Shown here: positions 13,462 through 22,261 of the stretch, in pieces
Numbering within the stretch: position 1 is the stretch's first letter
Layout: the number at the start of each line of letters is the position of its first letter
Origin: a virus
DNA: 64,000 nt
Reading direction: 5' to 3' (one strand)
Virus record (IMG/VR): IMGVR_UViG_3300042261_001312
Location: 1 to 64,000 of that record
Program-made: the position numbers and the translations under genes
Notes under the pieces: model-generated
The model's input: the letters and a program-made list of their open reading frames with translations, nothing else
Told to the model about the DNA's origin: nothing
The model's database searches: none

Positions 13462-14910
13462 ATGGATAAAGCGCAGAAACAATTAATAGACACATATTAT
13501 CGCAAGAGGAATATTGCTGCGGAGCAAAATGAGATGTATTATTTGAATAAGTCAGAGGCTGAGTATTTGATTAATCATCCAGAAATGTTGTCACAATTTA
13601 AAGACGGGGATAGATTGAATGATAATGTCAGTATTGCGTTATTAAAATATTCTCCAGATAAGGAAGCGACAGCAAAATATATTGGGCATGAATCAACGAA
13701 TAGTGCTTTGTATAATTCAAATTATTTACTGAATGATGGAGATAAGGAAAATGCAAAGAAAATGGCTGAGTTCATTTTAAAGTATCGTGGGGATAATTTG
13801 TATTCGCATGATGTTGCCAATATTGTTGCTGCTGTGCCTGAATTATTAACGCCAGAGCAAATATTATCAAAAAGTGAATATATGGGAGAATGGGATATTG
13901 CCAAGATTATTGCGAATAAGCCTGAGATGATTAATCATTATGACACGAGTAGATTAAATGTTTCCAACATTAATCAGATATTAGCCTTACAGCCGAATTT
14001 ATATATTAAGTTTAAAGATAAGATATCAAAATATGAAGAAAGAGCCAAGAATGATTTAATATATAAAATGAAGGGAAATGAGTATGCTAGCAGCAATCCT
14101 GAAAAGCAAAAATTGATGACTAGTCGATTTTATAAGGTATTATCAAAGAATTCGTTTTATTTCAATTTGCTCAAAGATAGACTAGACGGTTATGATAAAG
14201 AAGATTTATTGATTATGAATCCCAAATTAGCGGATTATCTTAATTTGTCTAATTTAAGCAAATATAATATATCTGATATTTTAATAAAGCAACCTGCCTT
14301 ATTTAATAAATTAGATACGAATAAATTTGATAGATTTGATATTGTTGATTTGATGAAGAAGCAACCATTATTGGTAAATTATTTTGGTGCTGATAGTATC
14401 AATAATTGGGATGTTATTGATATAGTTAAAATACATCCCGAATTATTTGATAAGTTCGACATCTCTAAATTTTCTTCATATAATTTAAAGGAATTAATAG
14501 TAAATCATCCAGATTTATTGGATAAGATTGGTGCTGATAAATTTAATGAGTATACTATTGTTGATGCGATAATAGAGCAGCCAAAATTGGCAAGTAAATT
14601 TGATTTATCTAAATTACATGATATACAAATAGCGAAGATGGTATCTGAGCAGCCTAAAGTTATTAAATATTTATCCAAGGAGATATTGGATAAGTTGGAT
14701 TCATATGATATTAGGGATTTAATAATTAAGCATCCGTCATTGGTTAACTCATTAGATTTAAATAAATTAAGAAAATGGGATGTTAGTGACATACTATCGA
14801 AGAGACCAAAATTGGTAAATAGTTTTGATATTGATAGTTGGAATAGGTGGGATAGAGAAGATTTATTTAAAAGTGTACCGAAAATAAAACAATATATTAA
14901 TCATGGATAA
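13462..14910 (+). CDS. repeat protein B (482 aa)
   Basis: Same leader (MDKAQKQLIDTYYRKRNIAA), then an N-terminal part (residues 30-190) with more divergent units (LLTPEQILSKSEYMG), a Lys-rich bridge about 195-225, and nine or more units of about 23 residues (DIVDLMKKQPLLVNYFGADS type). Largest of the three paralogues. Ends in an overlap of 8 nt with gene C (ATGGATAA), so B and C are translationally coupled. Function unknown; leader shared across paralogues suggests a common destination. Confidence 0.75.
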   Translation: MDKAQKQLIDTYYRKRNIAAEQNEMYYLNKSEAEYLINHPEMLSQFKDGDRLNDNVSIALLKYSPDKEATAKYIGHESTNSALYNSNYLLNDGDKENAKKMAEFILKYRGDNLYSHDVANIVAAVPELLTPEQILSKSEYMGEWDIAKIIANKPEMINHYDTSRLNVSNINQILALQPNLYIKFKDKISKYEERAKNDLIYKMKGNEYASSNPEKQKLMTSRFYKVLSKNSFYFNLLKDRLDGYDKEDLLIMNPKLADYLNLSNLSKYNISDILIKQPALFNKLDTNKFDRFDIVDLMKKQPLLVNYFGADSINNWDVIDIVKIHPELFDKFDISKFSSYNLKELIVNHPDLLDKIGADKFNEYTIVDAIIEQPKLASKFDLSKLHDIQIAKMVSEQPKVIKYLSKEILDKLDSYDIRDLIIKHPSLVNSLDLNKLRKWDVSDILSKRPKLVNSFDIDSWNRWDREDLFKSVPKIKQYINHG

Positions 14911-15556
14911 AGTACAGAAACAATTAATAGATACGTATTTTCGCAAGAGGAACATTGCTGCGAAGAGTAATGATTTTTACATGTTGAAGCATCATGAAGT
15001 AATATATTCTTTAAAGAATGATATTCCCGTAGACATGTCAAATGTAAATAGTTTTGATATTAAGAATATAATAGAAGAAGACCCAATGTTGATTGTTAAA
15101 TTTACTCCTGATAATCTGAATAAATTAACTGGTAGTTATATTGCCAGTATTTTAATTAAGCATCCTCAGTTAGTTGACAAATTGAATTTATCGAAACTTA
15201 ATAATCATCATATTAGAGAAATAATTAAAAATCAACCCAAATTAATTGATTGGTTGGATTTATCGAATCTTAATGGTTATAATATTGAAGAGATATTGAT
15301 TGATCAACCACAATTGGTTGATAAATTTGATTTATCCAAACTTCAGGGGTTTAATATTGAAGAAATATTGAAGAAAAGACCTCGATTGGTGGATAGAATG
15401 GATTTATCAAAACTTGACGGTGATAACATCAGGTTTTTATTATTTTACCAACCTTCATTAATTAATAAATTAGATATATCGAAACTTAATGATGATGAAA
15501 TTGCAAGTGTTATAAGAAAACAACCTGAATTGGCAAAGTATTTCAATAAAAAATAA
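14903..15556 (+). CDS. repeat protein C (217 aa)
   Basis: Leader MDKVQKQLIDTYFRKRNIAA followed by a short linker and about seven units of 23-24 residues (IEEILIDQPQLVDKFDLSKL). Overlaps the end of gene B. Third paralogue of the cassette; no recognised domain apart from the repeats. Confidence 0.75.
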   Translation: MDKVQKQLIDTYFRKRNIAAKSNDFYMLKHHEVIYSLKNDIPVDMSNVNSFDIKNIIEEDPMLIVKFTPDNLNKLTGSYIASILIKHPQLVDKLNLSKLNNHHIREIIKNQPKLIDWLDLSNLNGYNIEEILIDQPQLVDKFDLSKLQGFNIEEILKKRPRLVDRMDLSKLDGDNIRFLLFYQPSLINKLDISKLNDDEIASVIRKQPELAKYFNKK

Positions 15557-15558
15557 AT

Positions 15559-15566
15559 GTATTTAT
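15559..15566 (+). promoter_or_regulatory. late-type motif GTATTTAT
   Basis: 14 nt before the chosen ATG at 15581; overlaps an earlier in-frame ATG at 15557. Confidence 0.55.
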
Positions 15567-15580
15567 ATAAAAAATCAACA

Positions 15581-16663
15581 ATGGACGAAAGGATAAAAAG
15601 GTTATTATACCTTGCAGAATTTGATAACAAAAAAGACAAAAGAATTATTAAGGAAAGTGTTGACGTTTTGTTTGAGTCAAAGCAAACTGAACTGCAGGCA
15701 GCATCAATATTAAAGAATATTGGTGATGAAAGATTGATTAATGATTTAATTAATAAATTTAAGAATGCTGATACGTCAAAGAATCAGGTTTTGTTGCCTG
15801 TTATGGCTAAATCATATCTTGAAGTTGGCAGCAGGGGATTGAATGAAATGCTTATATTATATAAGAGTGTTTCTGAAATGATGAATACAAATAAAATAAC
15901 AACTCCACAAGTTACGCATGCTGGTTATGTTGTTGGCGGAAAAACATTTAAGAATTATTTAGGTTTTGCTGAGTTCATTCATGGTTTGGAAGGTATGTCC
16001 AAAGGTCATGCGGAATGGAAGGGTAAAGTAAATATTGATACGGATGAGCCACCGATTTGGGAAGGTAATGGTATAAAAGTTTATGACGGTAATGATGTTG
16101 GCAAATGTATTAAGTATACTACAGGTGCGTTAACAGGAAAACATTATGGATTTTGTATTGGTCAGCCAGCGAATACGATGTGGCAGAGTTATAGAGATAC
16201 GAAGACAAGTACTTTTTATTATATCATTGATGAAAGCCGTGAGTTAAATGATCCTTTGCATATTGTTGTATTGGATTATACGGAACACGGGATTGAATTA
16301 ACGGATTCAAATAACACGACAGGAAGTATTGCTGAATATGGAAGTGATGTTGATGCATATGTGAATTATTTACGCAGCAAAGGAGTTCCAACCAATATAT
16401 TTGTCAACAAGGCAAAGACACCTGAAGAGAAAGGAGAGCAGGAAAAATTAGGTTTACAAAATAAAGACTTGGGTTGGTTTAAGAATTTATCATTTGAAGA
16501 AAAGTCCAAGTATGTTGGTAGAGGACATTTATTAAGTGATGAACAATTTGACTATCTATGGAATTTCAAAAATGACAAAGGCGGTTTTCACTTATTGCGT
16601 CAGTACTTAGATACAGGTCAAGCAATTCCTGAAGCACAGTTTAATATATTGGTAAGTGATTAA
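15581..16663 (+). CDS. phage protein with FCIGQP/YYI domain (360 aa)
   Basis: Start MDERIKRLLYLAEFDNKKD, a charged leader-like N-terminus. Residues about 30-90 are helical (ASILKNIGDERLINDLINKF), followed at about 165-270 by a compact domain: GKCIKYTTGA, HYGFCIGQPANTMWQSYRD, TFYYIIDESRE, DPLHIVVLDYTEHGIELTD. I recall this Cys-containing domain from proteins of large phages, often beside short repeats, with no established activity. The C-terminus (LLSDEQFDYLWNFK) is again repeat-like. It completes the plus-strand cassette and has its own late-type motif. Confidence 0.65.
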   Translation: MDERIKRLLYLAEFDNKKDKRIIKESVDVLFESKQTELQAASILKNIGDERLINDLINKFKNADTSKNQVLLPVMAKSYLEVGSRGLNEMLILYKSVSEMMNTNKITTPQVTHAGYVVGGKTFKNYLGFAEFIHGLEGMSKGHAEWKGKVNIDTDEPPIWEGNGIKVYDGNDVGKCIKYTTGALTGKHYGFCIGQPANTMWQSYRDTKTSTFYYIIDESRELNDPLHIVVLDYTEHGIELTDSNNTTGSIAEYGSDVDAYVNYLRSKGVPTNIFVNKAKTPEEKGEQEKLGLQNKDLGWFKNLSFEEKSKYVGRGHLLSDEQFDYLWNFKNDKGGFHLLRQYLDTGQAIPEAQFNILVSD

Positions 16664-16664
16664 A

Positions 16665-17174
16665 CTATAGTTCGATATTTTTGTATATTTTGGGAATATA
16701 TTCGTGGAGTTCTGATAATTCTACTGCGTATCTATCACCATATTTAAAATTCATTATTCTTAATTTTTTTCTAAATTCATTGAATGAGATAATACCACAA
16801 ACATAGCCGTATTTTTCCTCTAGGTTGACAATAACAAAAACATAATATCCTTTAGGCGAAGTGGTTATGAGTTTATCAAATTTATCAATATATTCGATTA
16901 AGTGTTTTGCTTTATGTTCTTCACTGGTTTTTACCTGTACATTATATTTAAAATCAAGTCCATTATCACCACCAATTAATATTTTTTTATTCATTGGTAA
17001 TCCACTTAGAAGTGAGAATACTTTTTCACCCATAGCACCAACTAATTCATAATTTGGACTAAATGGTGTACATGATTCATAATTTTTTTTCTGCTCATGA
17101 ATTTTATTAGCGTAATCAACACATTCATCGTATTGTTCGTCGCTTAGATATATTTTATACTCCTCACCTTTCAT
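16665..17174 (-). CDS. PD-(D/E)XK-like nuclease (169 aa)
   Basis: Glu50 in LVGAMGEKVFSLL, Asp74 in GGDNGLDF and Q80-V-K82 in NVQVKTS have the spacing of a PD-(D/E)XK core (the second acidic residue being Q, as in a subset of the superfamily). The rest is strand-rich with a helical end. It would be a metal-dependent DNase; target unknown. Ends in TAG two bases from the convergent stop of the plus-strand cassette. This is one of the few TAG stops in the window. Confidence 0.6.
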   Translation of the reverse strand: MKGEEYKIYLSDEQYDECVDYANKIHEQKKNYESCTPFSPNYELVGAMGEKVFSLLSGLPMNKKILIGGDNGLDFKYNVQVKTSEEHKAKHLIEYIDKFDKLITTSPKGYYVFVIVNLEEKYGYVCGIISFNEFRKKLRIMNFKYGDRYAVELSELHEYIPKIYKNIEL

Positions 17175-17184
17175 ATTTTAACAT

Positions 17185-17583
17185 TTATATTATCGGGTCT
17201 TGTTCGTAATATACTATTTTCCCAATATTATTGGTGTCGAATGTTTCAAGATTTGGTTTAACCACAGAAAAATTATTTCTGTCAAAATTCTTCATGTTAA
17301 TTTGCGAAATAAAATCTGGATTGGATATTGCTTGAGTTTTTGCGTCGTGATCGTCTGTTGCATAGGTATAAAAATACAAAGCACTTCCTTTGAATTCATT
17401 TGGGTTAATATATTTAACAGCAAATACATCTTTAATTTCATTGACATATAATCTGCCTTCTGAGTTGAAATAAAGAATATTGCCATCAATTGATAATGTT
17501 ATGATATTATCATTGATGGTTTCTGTTTTAAATTCTTCTTGAACAAATCCTTGTTTGTTTAATATTTTAAGTTTTATCTTCAT
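17185..17583 (-). CDS. hypothetical protein (132 aa)
   Basis: Not recognised. Strand-rich N-terminus (IKLKILNKQGFVQEEFKTET) with acidic C-terminal tail. Lies between the nuclease and a zinc-ribbon gene, 2 nt from the latter's stop. Confidence 0.6.
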   Translation of the reverse strand: MKIKLKILNKQGFVQEEFKTETINDNIITLSIDGNILYFNSEGRLYVNEIKDVFAVKYINPNEFKGSALYFYTYATDDHDAKTQAISNPDFISQINMKNFDRNNFSVVKPNLETFDTNNIGKIVYYEQDPII

Positions 17584-17584
17584 A

Positions 17585-17908
17585 TTAAAAATTATTTCCG
17601 TTATTGCTTGGAATTATGTGAGAATTTGGATTTCCTGTTCCATCCCAATTTTGAATAGCAGTTATTATTGTAGGTCTACAAATACCAGCAGTCGATATTG
17701 GGTTTTGTATTATGATTTCATAATCTACATACGGATACATTTTATTAAATGTCTCCATGTAGTCACAATTGATATTATTACACTTATGTGGGACTTGTGG
17801 TGGGTCTGTTGTCAATAGAGTTCCTGTTGGTCTTAAATGACCAATTCTACATTTAGGACATTCATAATCAACGTAAACTTGTTTAACGTCTCTTTTTATT
17901 TCTGTCAT
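17585..17908 (-). CDS. zinc-ribbon protein (107 aa)
   Basis: Start MTEIKRDVKQVYVDYECPKC chosen because it sits 4 nt after the stop of the dehydrogenase gene. CPKC near residue 18 and CNNINC near residue 43 form a probable four-Cys zinc ribbon; the C-terminal half is polar and Asn-rich. Role unknown; such ribbons often bind nucleic acid or another protein. Confidence 0.6.
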   Translation of the reverse strand: MTEIKRDVKQVYVDYECPKCRIGHLRPTGTLLTTDPPQVPHKCNNINCDYMETFNKMYPYVDYEIIIQNPISTAGICRPTIITAIQNWDGTGNPNSHIIPSNNGNNF

Positions 17909-17912
17909 AGCA

Positions 17913-19184
17913 TTATAGTGTATATGGATTATATTTTTTATCCACAACTCCTTTTACATCGTAGATGATTGAGTTGGGTAATTTGAGATAATTATATTCA
18001 TATGTTTTGAATTGATTGTGAGCAACTGCCAAAATGATTGCGTCATAATATTTTTCGTTTTTTATTATGAGGTCAATTCCATACTCTTTTTTTACCTCAT
18101 CTTTATTTGCCCAAGGATCATAAATATCAACATGGGTGTTATATGATAACAATTCATGGTAGATATCAACTACTCTTGTGTTTCGAATATCGGTACAATT
18201 TTCTTTGAAAGTAATTCCAAGAATTAAAATTTTGGCATTATCGATTCTAATATGATTCTTTGCCATTACTTTAATTACTTCACCAGCAATATATTTTCCC
18301 ATATTTGAATTAATTCTACGGGCAGTTAGTATTAATTCTGGATTATAGCCATAATCCATTGCTTTTTGGGCAAGATAATACGGGTCTACCCCAATACAGT
18401 GACCGCCAACCAAACCTGCTTTAAATGGCAGGAAATTCCATTTAGAACCTGCTGCTTCCAATACATCATTGGTGTTGATATCCATTAAATGGAAAATCAT
18501 TGCAAATTCATTAACGATGGCGATATTAATATCTCTTTGAGTATTTTCGATTATCTTGGCTGCTTCTGCAACTTTAATTGAAGATGCTTTGAATGTTCCG
18601 TTAAGCAGAACTGAATTATATACGTTATCGATTACAGTTGCAACTTCTGGTGTTGAACCAGAGGTTATTTTTTTGATTTTATCAATGGTATGTATCTTAT
18701 CGCTTGGATTTACACGTTCTGGTGAATACCCGACAAAAAAGTCCTGATTATATTTTAATCCAGACACACGTTCGAGCATTGGTACACATTCTTCTTCCGT
18801 TGCTGTTGGATAGACAGTTGATTCGTAAACGACAATATCTCCTTTTGAGATTACCTGACCGACAGAGTGTGAAGCCATTAATAATGGTCGCATATCAGGA
18901 CAGTTATGTTTATCTACGGGAGTTGGGACAGTGATGATATAAAAATTACAGTCTTCGATATCGTATAAACTGTCTGAGCAATACAAACCGACATTATCAT
19001 TGTTTGATGGTTTGAGAACTTGTTTTAATAGGTTTTCATCTACTTCTAAAGTTCTGTCGATTCCCGAATTGAGTTCATCTATTCTTTCTTTATTAATATC
19101 GACACCGACCACAGAATATTTTGTGGCAAATAGTCTGGCTAATGGCAACCCAACGTAGCCAAGTCCAATAACTGCAATCTTCAT
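17913..19184 (-). CDS. nucleotide-sugar dehydrogenase (UDP-GlcNAc/GalNAc 6-dehydrogenase type)
   Basis: 423 aa, full length for the UDP-Glc/GDP-Man dehydrogenase family. NAD-binding GLGYVGLPLA at 7-16, middle dimer domain, and catalytic Cys263 in VGGHCIGVDPYYLAQ, the variant typical of TviB/WbpO/WecC-like enzymes rather than UDP-glucose dehydrogenase. It oxidises C6 of a UDP-sugar in two NAD+-dependent steps, giving a uronic acid for surface glycan. In a phage it may serve glycan or DNA-sugar modification or be a host-derived metabolic gene; no glycosyltransferase is next to it. Confidence 0.85.
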   Translation of the reverse strand: MKIAVIGLGYVGLPLARLFATKYSVVGVDINKERIDELNSGIDRTLEVDENLLKQVLKPSNNDNVGLYCSDSLYDIEDCNFYIITVPTPVDKHNCPDMRPLLMASHSVGQVISKGDIVVYESTVYPTATEEECVPMLERVSGLKYNQDFFVGYSPERVNPSDKIHTIDKIKKITSGSTPEVATVIDNVYNSVLLNGTFKASSIKVAEAAKIIENTQRDINIAIVNEFAMIFHLMDINTNDVLEAAGSKWNFLPFKAGLVGGHCIGVDPYYLAQKAMDYGYNPELILTARRINSNMGKYIAGEVIKVMAKNHIRIDNAKILILGITFKENCTDIRNTRVVDIYHELLSYNTHVDIYDPWANKDEVKKEYGIDLIIKNEKYYDAIILAVAHNQFKTYEYNYLKLPNSIIYDVKGVVDKKYNPYTL

Positions 19185-19187
19185 GTT

Positions 19188-19367
19188 TTAGTGGTTTACT
19201 TTATGTTTGCGAATATTTTCAATGAGATTTCTGTTTTCTTTCATGAACTTGAGGTTCTCACTGATTAAATGGCTATTTTTACTTATGTTTCTTCTGTTCA
19301 ATTGGATTTGTACAATTGCAATTATTAAAACAACGATATTGACAATTGTTAGTATTGTGATTCCCAT
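19188..19367 (-). CDS. small membrane-anchored protein (59 aa)
   Basis: MGITILTIVNIVVLIIAIVQ is a single membrane span at the extreme N-terminus, followed by a basic, Asn-rich helical tail. Lies between the dehydrogenase and the solenoid protein. Not recognised. Confidence 0.6.
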   Translation of the reverse strand: MGITILTIVNIVVLIIAIVQIQLNRRNISKNSHLISENLKFMKENRNLIENIRKHKVNH

Positions 19368-19400
19368 GATAAATTTTTTCGTAAATCTACAAATAAAATT

Positions 19401-20300
19401 TTATTTCTCCAATTGTTTTTCCAATATTTTTGCCATTTCGTGTAATTTACGAACAACAGAATTTTCGTAGAGTTTTCCAACAATTGTATTTCCGTGCATT
19501 TCTTCAATCATTGATTCTCCATACATTTCCATTACTTTTGATTCTTCGTTCATGTAATTAATTCTTGACTTATCGAACATTTTTTCAACAACGGTATAAT
19601 TCCACATTTCTTCAATTACTGAATAACCGTGCATTTCATCTACTTTAGACATATGGTTTAATTTATCTGCTTGAGACATGTTATACATATCTTCGATATT
19701 TGCATCGCCTTTGAGTATAGCAATGCGTGAATGGTTAAACATTTCCAATACTTTTGTTCTTCCCATCATTTTCATGATTTTGGAATAATCAAACATTTTC
19801 TTAACGATTGCAAAACCAGTCATTTTATTAACTTTTGTACTGTCGTGCATTTCATTGATGATAGTATCATCTGTCATATAATTTATTTCGGAATTGTTAT
19901 CAAAAATTTTCACTTTTGATTTATCATACATTGCGAATATAAGAGAATTTTTTACTTCATCAATAACTGCATTTCCACATAAGATTGCGCCTTCATGCAA
20001 GAGGATTTTTTTGCGTCCTTTTATAATCATTGATTTTATAATATCATTTAATTTATTTACAATATCAATTTTAAATTGACCAGTAAACCATTCAGGCACA
20101 TAAATTTCGTCTATATGTAAATCATATTTTTCCAATTCATCTAATCTTCCTTGGGGCATGTATGTTGCTTTGAAATATGATTTTGTCTTCTCTTCATCGT
20201 ATGATATGTATTTTGATACTAAATCTGTATGGAATTTTGCAAAAACATTATGCACAATTTCGCCATTTTTCTTGATTAATATTAAGTAAAAATTTTCCAT
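19401..20300 (-). CDS. beta-solenoid-like repeat protein (299 aa)
   Basis: Residues 1-110 form a globular N-terminal region. From about 118 to the end there are some 20 short units of 8-9 residues with pattern S.V..M.. (for example SKVDEMHG, YSVIEEMW, NTIVGKLYE). Regular spacing of small hydrophobics suggests a narrow right-handed beta-solenoid. Similar short-repeat solenoids occur in phage proteins; known activity is lacking. Late-type motif 20 nt upstream. Confidence 0.6.
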   Translation of the reverse strand: MENFYLILIKKNGEIVHNVFAKFHTDLVSKYISYDEEKTKSYFKATYMPQGRLDELEKYDLHIDEIYVPEWFTGQFKIDIVNKLNDIIKSMIIKGRKKILLHEGAILCGNAVIDEVKNSLIFAMYDKSKVKIFDNNSEINYMTDDTIINEMHDSTKVNKMTGFAIVKKMFDYSKIMKMMGRTKVLEMFNHSRIAILKGDANIEDMYNMSQADKLNHMSKVDEMHGYSVIEEMWNYTVVEKMFDKSRINYMNEESKVMEMYGESMIEEMHGNTIVGKLYENSVVRKLHEMAKILEKQLEK

Positions 20301-20320
20301 TTTTATATTGTTAACTAAGA

Positions 20321-20328
20321 ATAAATAC
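20321..20328 (-). promoter_or_regulatory. late-type motif GTATTTAT
   Basis: 20 nt before the start of the solenoid-like gene. Confidence 0.5.
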
Positions 20329-20423
20329 TATAAAATTTTTTTTAAATAAGTTGAATTTTTGACCAAACTATTGCAATTTGGATTATAATATATTATATTT
20401 GGATTATAAAATTTGTACTGAAT

Positions 20424-20738
20424 ATGTCAGATAAAAATATGCGTGTAATTGAATCTGCTGTTACACAGAACTACGGAACAAAAGAGGATATTCTCTTATA
20501 TGAAGAATTGTTATTATCGCTTGAACTAATGGAAGATAAGCGATTTAATCTTATTGAAAGCAGTATTGACAAAGGAATTAATTTCGGCATATCCACACCC
20601 TATCCACATGGATTGCCTGTAGAAATTGGAACATTATTTTTCAATGCTGATATGAATTATGATGTCAAGATAAAAGAAACATCAAAATGTGTGTATAATG
20701 TTGAAAGATATTTTGAAATAAAAATTAAGAAAGATTAA
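20424..20738 (+). CDS. hypothetical protein (104 aa)
   Basis: Not recognised. Helical N-terminal half, then STPYPHGLPVEIGTLFF and a lysine-rich end. Isolated plus-strand gene; its 3' end overlaps the convergent SH3-like gene by 14 nt. Upstream has a direct repeat TTTGGATTATAA (two copies 26 nt apart) but no GTATTTAT. Confidence 0.6.
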   Translation: MSDKNMRVIESAVTQNYGTKEDILLYEELLLSLELMEDKRFNLIESSIDKGINFGISTPYPHGLPVEIGTLFFNADMNYDVKIKETSKCVYNVERYFEIKIKKD

Positions 20739-21198
20739 ATAGGTTTTCAATTTCTTCCTGAATAATATTTTCAAGTCTCATTTTTTTCCTTATTTGTTCG
20801 ATTTGTTCAGGTGTAATTCCTGCTTTCTCAACTGCTTCTTTATTCACGTCGGTGAAATCACGAACAAATGATCCTGATTTAAAATATAACAATCTGTCCA
20901 ATCTCACACTGATTGGAGCACCCATCACTGGTCTTCCTGTTTCTGGATTTATAATTGGTTGATAATCTGCACCAAGTTTGGGTTTGTTATTGTCGAAAAT
21001 TGTGATAATATTAGCATCTTCTCTATTCCATTTACCTCTTGGACTATCGCTGGTTGATCCAGCATATATTATTTTTTTTCCGTTGGCGTATCTAATGGAA
21101 TTATCTGCTTTGATGAATGTGACTGAATGAAATTTACCACTGTTGATGATATCTTTCATTTCCTGAACTTCTTCTGGATGGGTTGCAAATAATAACAT
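20725..21198 (-). CDS. SH3-like barrel protein (157 aa)
   Basis: Residues about 20-115 alternate strands: FHSVTFIKADNSIRYANGKK, NIITIFDNNKPKLG, PISVRLDRLLYFKSGS. This matches the layout of small SH3-type/DUF2693-like proteins common in Bacteroidota, where a rewritten loop ends in a LDRLLxxK strand. C-terminal 40 residues are helical. Function unknown. Confidence 0.5.
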   Translation of the reverse strand: MLLFATHPEEVQEMKDIINSGKFHSVTFIKADNSIRYANGKKIIYAGSTSDSPRGKWNREDANIITIFDNNKPKLGADYQPIINPETGRPVMGAPISVRLDRLLYFKSGSFVRDFTDVNKEAVEKAGITPEQIEQIRKKMRLENIIQEEIENLFNLS

Positions 21199-21215
21199 AT
21201 TTATAATCTTTTGTT

Positions 21216-21223
21216 ATAAATAC
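21216..21223 (-). promoter_or_regulatory. late-type motif GTATTTAT
   Basis: 17 nt before the SH3-like gene start. Confidence 0.5.
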
Positions 21224-21238
21224 TGTGTAGAAGTTCTT

Positions 21239-21412
21239 CTAGTCTACGTATCCAATTATTTTCAAACTATCTGAGTCACAAAGCATTTTAACGTCTTTGC
21301 CATCAACTTCAATGTGTACGACAGTTTTTTTATTTATTTTATTTTCTTTGTGGTATGTTCTACCTTTCTTACCTGTTTTTGTTTCAACAAGATATCCTGA
21401 ATCTTTGCTCAT
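21239..21412 (-). CDS. hypothetical small barrel-like protein (57 aa)
   Basis: MSKDSGYLVETKTGKKGRTY then KKTVVHIEVDGKDVKMLCD: short strands with turns, probably a small barrel. Ends in TAG. Its ATG overlaps the stop of the 62-aa gene (4 nt), so the two are coupled. Confidence 0.6.
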   Translation of the reverse strand: MSKDSGYLVETKTGKKGRTYHKENKINKKTVVHIEVDGKDVKMLCDSDSLKIIGYVD

Positions 21413-21597
21413 AATTTTCTCTCCTGTCTTCTACCTAGAACCATTGTTATTAGAATTTCATCTACCAAATTGAAGAGCATTCTTTCATTATAATAGATGA
21501 TATCCCATCCATCAATAACTAAGTCATCAAAAAATTTCTGAGTTTCGCTTTCTTTTACTATTTTGGTAATTCTTTTATATTTGATATATGCTTCCAT
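21409..21597 (-). CDS. hypothetical protein (62 aa)
   Basis: Not recognised. Mixed alpha/beta small protein (FFDDLVIDGWDIIYYNERM), basic end. Coupled to the following 57-aa gene by a 4-nt overlap. Confidence 0.55.
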   Translation of the reverse strand: MEAYIKYKRITKIVKESETQKFFDDLVIDGWDIIYYNERMLFNLVDEILITMVLGRRQERKL

Positions 21598-21654
21598 ATG
21601 AAATTAATTAATCAACAAATATATAAAAACTTAACGATATTATCAAGAGTTTTA

Positions 21655-21662
21655 GTATTTAT
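21655..21662 (+). promoter_or_regulatory. late-type motif GTATTTAT
   Basis: On the plus strand, 33 nt before the plus-strand gene at 21696. Confidence 0.5.
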
Positions 21663-21695
21663 AATAAAAATTAGATTGATTTAAATTTTACCATT

Positions 21696-21860
21696 ATGAG
21701 TAAAGAACGAGACATTGAGATTCTAACCTTCAAAATTGTAGAGATCAAAAAGAAAATCGAGAATTTTAAAAAGTATGGAATTTCCGAAAAGAAAATAAAA
21801 GATTTGGAAATTATGCAAATGAGGTATGAAGACCAACTGGCTGAAATAGAATTAGGATAA
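21696..21860 (+). CDS. small coiled-coil protein (54 aa)
   Basis: MSKERDIEILTFKIVEIKKK and LEIMQMRYEDQLAEIELG: almost entirely charged heptad-like helix. Single plus-strand gene among minus-strand genes with its own motif upstream and a bidirectional terminator after it. Confidence 0.6.
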   Translation: MSKERDIEILTFKIVEIKKKIENFKKYGISEKKIKDLEIMQMRYEDQLAEIELG

Positions 21861-21862
21861 AG

Positions 21863-21892
21863 AAAAAAGGTGGTTTAAATACCACCTTTTTT
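21863..21892. terminator. bidirectional terminator
   Basis: AAAAAAGGTGGT/ACCACCTTTTTT with a six-base loop between two convergent genes; overlaps the last codons of the gene at 21875. Confidence 0.8.
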
Positions 21893-22261
21893 TGTCATAT
21901 GATTAATAAACATACTAACACAATTACTTTCTCTGGCATAATCATCAACGAACATTACAATACTATTCAAATAACTCTGAAATGCTTCTGAATTGATGTA
22001 GACATAGAATTCGTCGATGATTCTATATATGTCAGATTCATTATTGATTTTATCAAATAATTTTTTAATAACCACAATTGCCCAAGCCTTCCAACTTGAA
22101 TTTGCATCATTATATTGTCGATTGACATAATTGACAGCAATATCGAAAGTAACCGCAAATTGTGGAATGTATTGTTTTTGTTCAATCACTTCCAGAAGTG
22201 ATGCGTATTTTTGTATTAATATATTTACTTCTTCAACTGTTTTATTTGTTAAATCTATCAT
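21875..22261 (-). CDS. hypothetical protein (128 aa)
   Basis: Start MIDLTNKTVEEVNILIQKYA (22261) overlaps the end of the GMP reductase-like gene by 20 nt. All-helical, Tyr/Asn-rich, soluble. Not recognised. Confidence 0.55.
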   Translation of the reverse strand: MIDLTNKTVEEVNILIQKYASLLEVIEQKQYIPQFAVTFDIAVNYVNRQYNDANSSWKAWAIVVIKKLFDKINNESDIYRIIDEFYVYINSEAFQSYLNSIVMFVDDYARESNCVSMFINHMTKKGGI

